In this document: positions 44,233 through 54,156 of the stretch, one piece after another
How the letters are laid out: every line of letters begins with the position of its first letter
How positions within the stretch are numbered: position 1 is the stretch's first letter
NCBI GenBank assembly: GCA_963921795.1
Contig: OY997651.1
Coordinates: 58,515,512 to 58,579,511, forward strand
Length of the DNA: 64,000 bases
Origin: Nannobrachium achirus
Taxonomy: Eukaryota > Chordata > Actinopteri > Myctophiformes > Myctophidae
Direction: 5' to 3'
Notes under the pieces: generated by a model
Told to the model about the DNA's origin: nothing
Seen by the model: only the letters and a program-made list of their open reading frames with translations
Database searches by the model: none
Position numbers and translations under genes: made by a program

Positions 44233-44515
44233 ATGGCATTCACACACATTCATTTACATAAATTAATAACACATATGAAATTGCTATGCTTTATGCAAGC
44301 TGCGAAGTCGTGGCAAAGACGCTGCAGAGCCCCGAAGCATAGTGCCCTCGGTACGCTCCAGTGCGCTGACACTGATACGCTCAAAAAGCGCATGGAAAGT
44401 CTGAGAAGTGTTGACAAAGTGAAGGAGATGATGAGCAAGTGTTCCTCGCAAGCAGGCCTAAAAATGCCAGCCGCCGCCAGTCACAGCGGAGAGAGCAAAA
44501 CCCATCGCTCGTCAT
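44233..44515 (+). pseudogene. hAT transposase fragment (ZMYM1-like), N-side, copy 1
   Basis: The plus frame includes RCRAPKHSALGTL, DTLKKRMESLRSVDKVKEMM and a basic tail, matching 57290-57480 in copy 2. It continues downstream of the hAT insertion at 45029. The family is the fish-expanded hAT proteins annotated as zinc finger MYM-type 1-like; assignment rests on the downstream parts. Confidence 0.5.
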
Positions 44516-44589
44516 CAGGGGCGTCACACCAAATTCTGGGCCCTGGGTACAAGGATTCACTGCGGGCCCCCCATGAATGTTAACTATTG

Positions 44590-44662
44590 AAAAATAGCAG
44601 ATATACAAGCTTGCAGCGCGGCACCGAGTGCCGCGCTGCAAGCTTGTATATCTGCTATTTTT
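44590..44662. repeat. Hairpin repeat H5, perfect 35-bp arms
   Basis: The left arm 44590-44624 (AAAAATAGCAGATATACAAG..., ending GCGGCAC) is the exact complement of the right arm 44628-44662, with loop CGA. This is the best-preserved member of the family. Confidence 0.97.
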
Positions 44663-44900
44663 GAAAAATTGTGGAAAAAGCGTGTCAGTGATGCTCAAAT
44701 GTCAGTGATGCTCAAACTTTCCATGTCAGTGATGCTCAAACTTTTTCATGTGAAGGACCCCCAAAATGATATTTATTTGGCCATGGACCCCCATCTCAAA
44801 ATATTTAGTTCCAGGGACCCCCCCGGAAGCAAAATTTGAGTTACAAATGTCCGCTTAAAAATACATATTCAAAGATTTGCACACATTTTCACGACTTTTC

Positions 44901-44947
44901 AAAAATAGCAGATCTACAAGCTCGCAGCTTGTATATCTGCTATTTTT
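44901..44947. repeat. Hairpin repeat H6, short form
   Basis: AAAAATAGCAGATCTACAAG-CT / AGCTTGTATATCTGCTATTTTT, 22-bp arms with one mismatch and loop CGC. It lacks the GC-rich inner arm of H5. Confidence 0.93.
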
Positions 44948-45028
44948 CAATAGCTAAAGTTACTAGGGCCCCTCCACCTTTGGCCCTGGTAACTCAGTCC
45001 CACTTTCCTACCCCTTGTGACACCCCTG

Positions 45029-45560
45029 CTCGTCATTGCCAAACCAAGCCGACGTGGCTTTTATGAGGCTGTTGATTTGGTGTTGTTGGAGGTGAACAGA
45101 AGATTTGACCAAGACGCTATGCAAATAGCTGCAAACAGAGAGATTGCAGTAATGCAGCAGAGGGGAAATCTTTTGATTTGGGGAGCCTCACCTACCCAAT
45201 AAGATAGATAAAAGGAGCCTTGATCTCCAGCTGAAAATGCAGGGTGATTTCATCAAAGAGTCAAATCCTGAATGCAAAACAGTACAAGAAGTAGCATCCC
45301 GTGTTTCCCAGCTCCAGCCACAAAGCTGAAAAACTAATGGAGCTATGCCTGTGTTTGCCCATCTCTGCTGCCTCATCTGAGCACACATTTTCTGCCCTGC
45401 GTCGCCTGAAAACCTGGCTGTGCAGTACCATGACACAGAAGTGACTCACTGACCTGTCCCTCATGCACGTCCACCCTGACATTCTCAAGAGGCGTCTTAC
45501 TTGTTATTATAGTGCAGCTGCCAACGTGCAGAATAGGCCTGGCTATGTGTTACTGTTGTG
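45029..45560 (+). pseudogene. hAT transposase fragment (ZMYM1-like), C-side, copy 1
   Basis: The plus strand reads YEAVDLVLLEVNRRFDQDAM, then after frame breaks EVASRVSQLQP, then SSEHTFSALRRLKTWL and HVHPDILKRR. SxxxxFSALRRLKTWL is the C-terminal dimerisation motif of hAT transposases. Compared with copy 2 it has a stop inside the dimerisation domain and lacks about 30 bp near 45323. No TIRs can be assigned. Confidence 0.75.
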
Positions 45561-46340
45561 TGTGTACATTCATTGTTTTAAACTGCCGCTGAGCACAATA
45601 GCCCTATACTATGCACCTTTTTCTTGTGTGTGTTGTGTGTCATACAGTGATGCAGTGCTGATGTTTGGGGGTAGCGGTTTTCAGGATGCCATGCGCACGT
45701 CGCTTAACACCCACTATGGAGACAGGTCTATTGGTATGCATACAGGCTTGTTTTCTTTATTAAAACACCCTGTTTTGATACTAAAGCGTTGTTTCTTTGT
45801 TAAAACACCCTGTTTTGATACTGAAGCGTTGTTGAAGTGTGAAGTAACTTGGGGGGTTTTGGGATCAATGCATGTCCATTTGCGTGAGAGGCGTGACCCC
45901 TTATCAGAAAAACATATGAAGCATTTATACATTTATTATTCTAAGCTGGCTATGCACCTTTTTCTTGTATGTATGTGTTGTCAGTGTGAGTGCAGTATGT
46001 GCACAATAAATGCGTGCCCAAAGTTTGAATTTGTCTACTTATTTCATTCTTGCAATTCATATAAAATGTTCGCCAACATGTGTAAAAATCAGTTGGCTTT
46101 GATGTGGTTTAATGTATAGGCCTATAGGACATAATATTATTTCTACTGTATTCTTCTGATCTTATGGGCCATTATTTGGCTAAATATCAGCCTGAAGCAT
46201 TAAGCTTGCGCGTGGGGCAAGATGAACCAAATGCCTTGAGGTAAATTGAACTATGTGAATCACCATTCATATTTCTATTTGGTCTTTGCTACTCAAATTA
46301 TGCTGAATGATCTTTCATTTTGATGAATACACTCTTTTAA
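45561..46340. other. 3' non-coding part of the duplicated hAT region
   Basis: A 40-bp unit with AAAACACCCTGTTTTGATAC is tandem here (45763-45835) but single in copy 2 (58247). AATAAA near 46006. No further coding recognised. Confidence 0.55.
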
Positions 46341-46952
46341 CCCTTAAGTGCGGTTCGGGTCATTTTGACCCGTTTTACATTTTCATTTGAAAAAAAAAGG
46401 TAGAAGTTGAAAATGTTTCCACCTGAAACTCACTGGCCTTAAAGATTCTTCTGAGATGAACATGTAAAAAAAATATTTTTGCACTACACCCATGCTACAC
46501 CCCCCTCATATTTTTTGAACCTTAAGTGCTGTTCGGGTCATTTTGACCCGGAAGCACAGAAATACACAGTATTATGCCAAAACACAGACACACAGTCACC
46601 CCCACTTCTAACACCCCCTTCCGAAGCCCCATTCCGAACCCTCCCCCCCTTCCTATAAGCATGAGCAATATTGCCCAGTATTAAATGAAGTAGTTTTTTT
46701 TACATGGATTCCAGCTAAATCAGTAAAAACGCCTAGCTCTTTCAGTGTTTAATGTGATATAGCAAAGCAGAAATGCAAACATTTACCATATATATCATAT
46801 GAATTGTTTGGTATTGAGTCAAAGTCAATGTATCATGATGATTTGTTAAGTTAAAATTTATATTAGTGTTGTTTTTTTTAAACCAAATATCCACCGGGTC
46901 AAAATGACCCAAACAGAACGAAGGTGTAGTGAATCTGAACAGAACTTAAGGG
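46341..46952. mobile_element. piggyBac MITE 2, composite; empty site in copy 2
   Basis: TTAA at 46337-46340 and 46953-46956; copy 2 has one TTAA at 58781-58784. Outer ends CCCTTAAGTGCGGTTC and GAACTTAAGGG. From 46519 to the right end it is the inverted version of the 451-bp MITE at 41492; the first 178 bp is a different sequence starting with a second left end. So two ends of the same type occur at the left side. Confidence 0.93.
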
Positions 46953-46956
46953 TTAA

Positions 46957-47279
46957 GAGAAGTTTTCAATATTATATTAACAATTTTCAAATATTAAAAG
47001 GTTCTGAATAACATTTTATTTAATTGTTTTTTACTTTCTATCCCACGATTTTGTAACCCATTTTTTTCACCCAGTGCCAATTGTCTAAGCTTGTAATCCT
47101 AGGCTCTGCTCCCCCTCTGCCGTGCCTGGGGAGACAACAGACTGACCTCATGCTTCCTTCAATGCATGAGAAGTCCAAGTTGTCTATTTTCACCTGACAG
47201 GGGGGATTTCCCCGGTTTGGACATAGCGTGTGGAAGGAACACGTTATTCCAACCAGTTCCTTTCCCCTCCATCAGGCGC
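46957..47279. other. No gene seen
   Basis: Non-coding sequence shared with 58785-59095 in copy 2. Confidence 0.5.
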
Positions 47280-47495
47280 CCTGGCTGGTCAGGGGGAGGC
47301 ATTATTGAGACCAGGATTATTGCATGTTTGTAAAGAAGGGACCTTTCGCCAACCCCACCTAGGGTGTGGGCGCTGATGACGCGGAGGAGAGAACGCGCCC
47401 CCAGCGCCCACAGCTTCCCCGGCGGGAATCGAACCCAGGACCTTCTAGCTTTGGGGCGACATACAGTGCTGCCAACTGCACCACCCCTATTTAAT
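47280..47495 (-). repeat. tRNA-headed SINE, copy 1
   Basis: The minus strand starts GGTGGTGCAGTTGGCAGCAC, then AGAAGGTCCTGGGTTCGATTC (B box), then GGCGCTGGGGGCG and CCTAGGTGGGGTTGGCG. The body portion with GAGTTTGCATGTTCTCCCCG is deleted here but present at 59165-59210 and 61817. This combination is a common fish SINE layout. Confidence 0.8.
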
Positions 47496-48036
47496 GGGGT
47501 TTAATAGTTTTTCTTAAGGATTAAATAACCGTAAGAAAATAAATAAAACTATTTGCAAAAGGGAAATGTGTTATTAAAATATTTCTGATAAGTAAATACA
47601 TTATTTGTTCAAGTTTAAACTGTTAAACTGAATACCATGTGGGGCAACTTACCCCTTGACTTGGATCAACTTACCCCCCAACTTTTATGGCCCTTTTTCA
47701 TAGATGCTAACTCTTAATTTCAAATGATAGAAGACATCCTGAATTATGTCTAGATGTTTTGATTTTACTGCCATGTCACTTTGTCTTGCTTCCAGGGCAA
47801 CTTTAAGCAAAAAGTGGTTCATCTTACCCCGTTCTCCCCTATACACACATAGAGAGCATGCAGTAAGACTGGGTACAATTACAATATGTGTTGTGCTTCT
47901 AATGTTAATCACCCTGTAACTCTACCACTTTGGAGCTGCTGTTAGCATTTTCAATGCTACCATGTAAGAGTGCAAGTATTGTTATGCTGATGAGGCTTAT
48001 CAGATATACAGTGAGCAATCCTGTATCTATAACAGA
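47496..48036. other. No gene seen
   Basis: AT-rich; colinear with 59370-59940 apart from a 45-bp difference near 47680 (copy 2 has an extra GAACTGGGGCAAGTTGAG). Confidence 0.5.
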
Positions 48037-48300
48037 TTAACTATTATTAGAACAATGCTGTGTCATCCATGTTTTGACATAGTGTGTTGGCTGGAAACTA
48101 GTTACAGGGGGGCCATTTTCATTGATCACCATCAAATTACTTACATTGGACAACACCATGCAAGATCTCCTGTCAGTGCATATAAGGTTCATAAGACTGA
48201 AAGCTCTTTCACTCTCTGCTGTGCTGCAAGGGATGGTCTTCATGCATTGCATTAGTGGCTTTAATTTAGGCTTTCAGGTTCACTTTGTGGCTCCTCAACT
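48037..48300 (-). pseudogene. hAT transposase C-terminus (KIAA1586-like), copy 1
   Basis: On the minus strand PCSTAESERAFSLMNLICTD is followed by LSNVSNLMVINENGPPV and YVKTWMTQH. STAESERxFSLMNxIxTDxRxxL...L..I..NGPP is the C-terminal dimerisation region of a distinct hAT lineage often annotated KIAA1586-like. Opposite strand and different lineage from the ZMYM1-like fragment 2.5 kb away. Only the last exon remains. Confidence 0.8.
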
Positions 48301-48516
48301 AATTCTTTCATTGCATAAATGCAGAGCCGTTTCACTTGTGACTCACCAAGCATATGGCAGCCTGGAACGGTTGTTCAAATGCAGCTAAACTTGACATGTT
48401 AGTAAATGTGCCACAATTAACAATAATGCATTGCTGACCTGAGGAAACTGGGAATATACGATTTTGTCAAGATGGGGAGAATACAAGTGTGGAGAATATA
48501 ATTATAATACATTGTA

Positions 48517-49250
48517 GGGCTGACCCAAAAAAATCGAATATTCGAAGCTTCGTTCGAAGGCACGGTATTCGAATTTGAAAAAATAAATTCGAATAATCGG
48601 CCGCGGCCGTTTGTCCTTTGGGGGGGCCGCGTGCCTTAGCTTGCATGCGCCTCGCTCCACTCTAGCGTGATAGCGTCACCCCCTTCTCACACACGTGTTA
48701 ACATTAATAACAAGCCAACAACAACAAGAGCATGCATGAAGCCATCAGAATGGTCGCCGATGAAGAAAAGAAAAGAAAAGACAGAGCGCTGTCACATATG
48801 TGACACCAATGTCTGAGTAACATCACCCAATGCAACTATGCGATGCAGTCACACTGCAGTGCAATTATTTACTATAAAATCTACTATTACATTTGCATGT
48901 ACAGTAGCCTACACCTTGGGACTTGGGCATTAATCTGTTTGTTATATAGGGCTCTTGAGTCGCGCTGCAGTGTTTGCTGTTGCAGCCGCGATGTGTTACA
49001 TTACAGACGTGATGTGATTATGTCAATCCTACTGTACTGCAAAAACACTTTTCTTTAATATAGAAAACATTCGTATCATAGCCTATTCTTCTTCTTCTTC
49101 CTCGTTGTATTGTTGTATTTAATGAAAATAGGGAGCTTTATTATGAGGAAAAAACTGGTGTGTTTTCCCTTTTAAAATTGGGTAAATCGCGCATTTTTAA
49201 ACACATTTCCTTAACGGTTATCACTTATGTAACCGATAAACTTTTGCTCC
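48517..49250 (+). mobile_element. 5' end of another hAT element (right end not found)
   Basis: The paralogous copy 2 (62090) lacks this insert. It starts TAGGGCTGACCCAAAAAAAT, then ATCGAATATTCGAAGCTTCG, a type of hAT end rich in TTCGAA. Downstream KKRKEKTERCHICDTNV at about 48760 resembles a BED-finger start. No matching right terminus before the SWIM-gene copy at 49255, so it is truncated. Confidence 0.55.
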
Positions 49251-49254
49251 CGAA

Positions 49255-50332
49255 CTAAACATACTCTTTAATATGGCACTGTATGTCACTATGTTGGCTT
49301 TGTGGGTTATCAACATCGGATCTGAGAGAGGAATCTGCCAGGGCAGACAGTGCAAAAGTTCTCAAGATGTATGAGGCACTTTGGTGGTCTCTCTTCAGTC
49401 TGGGAACATGCATCCTTTGGCATTACTTTATGTGGTGAAGACACATCAGGTGGCTGTACAGTACAGTACAGTACAGTACAGTACAGTACAGTACAGTACA
49501 GTACAGTACAGCTAAAATAATTGACCAGTGAGGTCAAAGCAGCTCCCTCTGGTAGATATAGATTATCCTCAGTACTGTGACCTTCAGGAGCCAATTCTTG
49601 AAAAGTGTCAAACACGTCACTGTCTGTAGAACAAACCTTTAGGAACATTTCAGGTCGGGTCTGATACAAGTGCCATGTTGCTATTGACTTATGAGCACAG
49701 GTGTTTCTTTGCTTTGAACATGGACAATGCCAATATTTATTTTTTATGTTATAACAAACAGCCACTCTCCCAAACCTCCCAAAGTCCTAGCGAGCCTCTG
49801 CCCCGTCCGCCCCCATTCTAGCCGAGTCATTAATTCGCTGGTAAGTTGACCATATCACGTCTTTTTCACCATATTAACGCATTCACGGGCCTCTCTAAGG
49901 CAAATAACATTATTAAAAGAGTGAAAAAGACGTGATTTAGTCTACTTACCAGCGAGTGAAACATGAATGGGGCGGACGGGGCAGAGGCTCGCTAAGAATG
50001 AGAACAGGCTCCGGTAAGCTAGGCTAAGTTAGGTTCCCACCATAGAGTAAATAGGCTTTCCACACTTACTATGGGAGTCGACGTAAGTGATGTAACTCTC
50101 TATATCCATGACACTGAGAATGACAACTCTTGATTCTCCACTGCAAAATGTGAGCTCTGTACTCAGTGGGCTGTTTTCAAAGTCCGCTTTCTCCTTTCTG
50201 ACGAGACACAATTTCTTTTTTGTGTTTTCAGAAATCCACTTCTTACTGACCATATCAGAAAGAACTTCTTCCTTCAGTGTGACCACGGCTTTGGATGGAG
50301 TAGGACAGCATTATAATGACCTCACATGAACA
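49255..50332 (-). pseudogene. SWIM zinc-finger gene relic S2 (tandem copy)
   Basis: Minus strand: VTLKEEVLSDMVSKKWIS (50286), the expected intervening part, then after a 320-bp foreign stretch YWHCPCSKQRNTCAHK (about 49715), FLKVCSTDSDVFDTFQEL, the pentanucleotide tract, and a C-terminus SDPMLITHKA reachable only after a frameshift. Its 5' end joins directly to the 3' end of S3 at about 50332, so S2 is a tandem partial duplication of S3. Dead. Confidence 0.7.
49790..49992. mobile_element. Palindromic MITE with TA target
   Basis: TA on each side (49788-49789, 49993-49994). Arms GCGAGCCTCTGCCCCGTCCG and its exact complement, followed by CCCCATTC/GAATGGGG and CGCTGGTAAG/CTTACCAGCG; about 60 bp of arm, 85-bp centre. 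Sits in a 320-bp stretch absent from S1 and S3. TA target suggests Tc1/mariner-type. Confidence 0.85.
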
Positions 50333-51050
50333 CACTGAAACCCTAGTAAAAGTTCTCAAGAGGTATGAGGTGCTTTGGCGGTCTCTCTTCACTCTGGGAA
50401 CATGCATCCTTTGGCATTACTTTATGTGGCGAAGACACATCAGCTGGCAGTACAGTACAGTACAGTACAGTACAGTACAGTACAGTACAGCTGGCAATTT
50501 CTTGCTGCTAAAATAATTGACCAGTGAGGTCAAAGCAGTTCCCTCAGGTAGATATAGATTATCCTCAGTACTGTGACCTTCAGGAGCCAATTCTTGAAAA
50601 GTGTCAAACACGTCACTGTCTGTAGAACAAACCTTTAGGAACATTTCAGGTCGGTTCTGATTCAAGTGCCATTTTGCTATTGACTTATGAGCACAGGTGT
50701 TTCTCTGCTTTGAACATGGACAATGCCAATAATTAATTGTTGTGTTATAACAAACAGCCACTCTCCCCAACCGAGAATAATATGGTGCGCATTCTTATAA
50801 GACTGACAAATAAACTCTTGATTCTCCACTGCAAAATGTGAGCTCTGTACTCAGTCGGCTGTTTTCAACGTCCGCTTTCTCCTTTCTAACGAGACACAAT
50901 TTCTTTTTTGGGTTTTCAGAAATCCACTTCTTTCTGACCATATCAGACAGAACTTCTTCCTTCCGTGTGAACACGGCTTTGGATGGAGTAGGACAGCATT
51001 ATAATGACCTCACATGAACACACTGAAACCCTAATAAGCAACTTCATCTT
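50333..51050 (-). pseudogene. SWIM zinc-finger gene relic S3 (main body)
   Basis: Minus strand from 51045: GLLGFQCVHVRSL, then after a stop VLKEE...MVRKKWISENPK, an in-frame TAA, YYSRLGRVAVCYN, the SWIM motif WHCPCSKQRNTCAHK near 50722-50680, FLKVCSTDSDVFDTFQEL, then the GTACA tract. Its upstream exon lies at 53570-53287, on the other side of gypsy 2. The shared TAA before YYSRLGR in S1 and S3 means it was dead before duplication. Confidence 0.7.
50447..50490. repeat. Pentanucleotide (GTACA)n in S3
   Basis: About nine units, same position as in S1 and S2 (49457-49510, about eleven units). Confidence 0.95.
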
Positions 51051-53281
51051 TGTAAGATATTGACGAGACTTTATAGCCGAGTGAGTTTACTTCTCATAGC
51101 AGCGTAGCATACAGGGTAGCATTCATTCATTTCATAATACCAACATGATCTACTGAACACTGCACAACACTGCCTTTAAGTGTAGGTTGCCTACGGGTGC
51201 CCATGAGGCACAATATATGACATCATTCAATCAATGTCCTGAACAATGTCATGTTCGTTAGTGGCAGGAAAGGTTTCCTCACTAGTTGGCCTCAGATGTT
51301 GGGGTTTCTCCTGTACTGTCTCCCATCAGGTGTACGGATAACAAAGGATCTGGGCAGCTCATGTCTCTGCAGAACCACAGCTGGCTGCCAGGTCTTTCCT
51401 CTTTGCATGCTGACATTGTCTCCTGCTTCCAAATCAGACAGGCTCTTGGTTTGCCTGTCGAAGTACAGTTTGTGCTTATCCTGTTATTCTCTCAGCTTGC
51501 TGCTTACCTGGTCAGACCCCTCTGGAGTAAGCAGTGTGGTTCAAGTTGGCAAATTTCCTTTTAGCTGCCTCCCCATTAGCAGCTGTGCTGGTGATAATCC
51601 TACACCCTCCAGCGGTGTGTTGTGATATTCCAATAGTGAAATGTAGGGATCACCATTGCTGTCCTCTGCCTTTTTCAGCACGTTTTTAACTGTAGGCCTA
51701 TTGCCATTTCCGCTTGACCATTTGATTGGGCCTGACAAGGACTGGACATGAGGTGTGTGAATTCCCACTTTTTTGTAAAATCTCTAATGTCAGCACTAGA
51801 ATACTGAGGAGCATTATCAGAAATCAACAGATCACAGATACCTTGCCTAGAAAAGATTGATTTCAGTGCTACTTTGACACTGTTACTGGTGGTATTTTTT
51901 AGCTTTACTATTTCTGGGAACTTAGAGAAATAATCCACACACAGTAGAAAGTCAGATCCTCAAAAATGAAAGAGATCAGTCCCTACTTTCTCCCATGGTC
52001 AGTGAGGTAGTGGTTGTGAGAGCAACGGCTCTCTCGGGTTGCTGTTATGGTTCTCATTGCACATGGCACATTGAGACACCATTTCCTCAATTTGTGAAGA
52101 GATGTGTGGCCAATACATATTTCTTTACAATTCACAATTCCTAGATGTGACTCATGTATTTTGTTCAGCATTTCCTGTCTCATCTGAGTTGGAACAATGA
52201 GCTTGGCTCCTTTAAACATCAGCCCTGATGTGTGAGTGATTTCATCCCTAAAGGTCCAATAAGGCTGCATTGTTTAGGCCTAACCTATAGTTAGGCCTAA
52301 ATCAGAAATTAGCCTACAAAAACAAATATGTTGCTACATACTGTACATGTACTGTAAGCCCCTCCCATACACTAAAATGTGTTCCCGGCCTGAATGGGTT
52401 AACTGCACGTTCGTGTAAACTTGTGGACACAAAACTACAATTATTGTGGCTACTCTTGGCCCACCAAATGTTAACATCTGAAAATTCCCAAATGCAGTGT
52501 AAAACATCACATTTCTCTTACCAAATTCTAATGCTGTGATCACTTACTAGGGAAAAGAGGATTGAAAAGACCTCGCCTATGGAAAATGTGCATTCTGAAT
52601 AGTGAAAATACTCAAAACCTCATTGGAGACATATATAGTGAATAGAGAAATTGTCCATTAAGGTGTCATCAATTGATAGGCAAAATCTTATGAATATATT
52701 TCAAACTATGTAAACTCTACAGATGTTTAGTGAGAGTAGTGCTGTAAAATTAGTAATGTAAAAGTATAGGGTGAAATATGATAAAAACAAGTAAAGATAA
52801 AGTGTAATAATAATGTAATATGAATAATGCATGGATGAAAAATGCAATGGCAGCTGATTATGTGCTGTAGGACCCCTGTAGCAAAATCAACATTGACATT
52901 ATAATTAGATTTTGTCTCTTTTGATTTATTGATTCACTTGCCCTGCAAATATCAATGGCCTTTTCTAGTGACAAATCTGCTTCTCTTAAGAGTCTGCCTC
53001 TCACTTGGTCATTAATGCCACACACAATTCGGTCACATACCAGTGAATCGTGCAGATCTCCAAATTTGCAGTCCTTGGCCTTGTTCTTTAAATCCGTCAC
53101 ATACTGTAAGAATCAATGGGCTCTGACTGCTTCTGTGCTCTCGTGAAAAAGATGTGTAGCATACAGCGTAGCATTCATTCACTTCATAGTACCAACATGA
53201 ACTACTGAACACTGCACAACACTGCCGTTAAGTGTAGGTTGGCTACAGGTGCCCATGAGGCACAACACCCAATATATGACA
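51051..53281 (-). mobile_element. Ty3/gypsy retrotransposon 2 (deleted copy of gypsy 1)
   Basis: 3' LTR 51051-51222, integrase 51240-52270, gag 52850-53150, truncated 5' LTR 53157-53281. Flanks ATCTT (decayed) and GTCTG. Protease, polymerase and RNase H are missing: the sequence jumps from CGTTCGTGTAA (28730-equivalent) to GTGGACACAAAACTAC (41250-equivalent) near 52413. Integrase motifs visible: DYFSKFPE, SDNAPQYSS and SNGQAEM (core), KIHESHLGIVNCKE (zinc-binding). The frame is broken between them. Confidence 0.88.
52858..53150 (-). pseudogene. Gypsy 2 gag fragment
   Basis: Minus frame: CKFGDLHDSLVCDRIVCGI, then RGRLLREADLSLEKAIDICR, the conserved gypsy gag region just before the knuckles. 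Better preserved than in gypsy 1. Continues into non-coding sequence at about 52850. Confidence 0.85.
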
Positions 53282-53286
53282 GTCTG

Positions 53287-53570
53287 GCAAATTATGACTC
53301 CTGTTTGCAAAATTCTAATTCGCAGACTTTGTGGCTCTTTCCCCAGGTGAACTGAATTACATGTATGGGGTTTCTGAGACCAGCAAAGGTTCTTGCAACA
53401 GCAAAAGATAATTTTCTTCGGTCAAAGCATTGTGATGGAAGATGGCGATTGGCAGTGAAGTCAAAAACAGATGATGAGTGGCGTCTATCAATGTGAGCCT
53501 TGAGGTTTTTCTTATTCAGTTCCAATTTGCAGAAAGGGCATGTGTTTTTCTTTTTTTGCCCATGACTGGA
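53287..53570 (-). pseudogene. SWIM gene upstream exon with C2H2 finger
   Basis: Minus strand: CPFCKLELNKKNLKAHIDRRH is a C-x2-C-x11-H-x4-H zinc finger starting near 53545, followed by SSSVFDFTANRHL and PIHVIQFTWGKSHKVCELEF. The end of this exon joins, across gypsy 2 and one GTCTG, to RSGLLGFQC in S3 with the frame kept apart from one stop. Order finger, PIHVI region, SWIM agrees with the fish HMGXB3-like family as I remember it. Confidence 0.65.
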
Positions 53571-53602
53571 GTACTTTGCTGGTTGTAGAGGTGTCAGTAC
53601 AG

Positions 53603-53860
53603 CACTGTAAAAAATAAAAGTTGGGAAAACTCAAAATTTTAAGGCAACAAACTTCAGAAAACTTTTAAGTTAGACAATCAAACATAGAACTTTAAGTTTT
53701 GCTTAAATTGGTTTAGTTGGTTTATCTTAACATTTTAAGTTACCTCAGCTTTTATAATTTTTGCTTAACTTAAAATTCTAAGTTGACCTAAACTTAAAAG
53801 TTTTCTGAAGTTTGTTGCCTTAAAATGTTGAGTTTTCCCAACTTTTTATTTTTTACAGTG
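53603..53860. mobile_element. MITE with CACTGTAAAAAATAAA ends
   Basis: 258 bp. Arms of about 65 bp: CACTGTAAAAAATAAAAGTT, then GGGAAAACTCAAAATTTTAAGG, and the complement at the right with very few changes. AG lies on both sides, so any duplication is at most 2 bp. Non-coding; a related end lies near 19517. Confidence 0.85.
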
Positions 53861-54156
53861 AGGCTGCTGGGGATGAGGAAGCCACTGTGGAGGCTGCAGA
53901 GGTGACAGTGGATAGAAAAAATTCTAGCGGTATTATTTGCGTTTTCCCATGTTTAAGTTGTGTTGCAGGGAACATGTTACAGACACTCCTGTGTTGTGTT
54001 TGTGTGCATTACTTACACTGGTGCAGCCAGGGAACAGTGCAGGCTGTTTGGGCGATGAAGCCAGGGGACTCTGCTGGAGATGGAGATGGAGATGGGGGAC
54101 TGAGTTACTAGGGACCAAGGTGCAGGGGCCTTAATTATTTTATACTTTAGCTATTG
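53861..54156. other. No gene; one arm of a 45-bp long-range duplication
   Basis: GTTTTCCCATGTTTAAGTTG-type sequence (53940-53992) recurs at 56018-56062, bracketing 2.1 kb. Short GGAGATGGAGATGGAGATGG run at 54077. Confidence 0.5.

Larger units (their letters stand above)
44516..45028. mobile_element. hAT element, 513 bp, with two hairpins; empty site in copy 2
   Basis: Perfect 8-bp duplication CTCGTCAT (44508-44515, 45029-45036); ends CAGGGGCGTCACA and TGTGACACCCCTG. Copy 2 near 57485 has one CTCGTCAT and no insert. Holds hairpins H5 and H6 on either side of a GACCCCCAAAATGA / AAACTTTTTCATG stretch. Non-coding. A related element lies at about 54090-54460. Confidence 0.95.

Noticed and set aside
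45463-46119. 218-aa open frame as a complete gene
   Set aside because: Only its first 25 or so codons are the hAT dimerisation end; the rest runs through non-coding 3' sequence.
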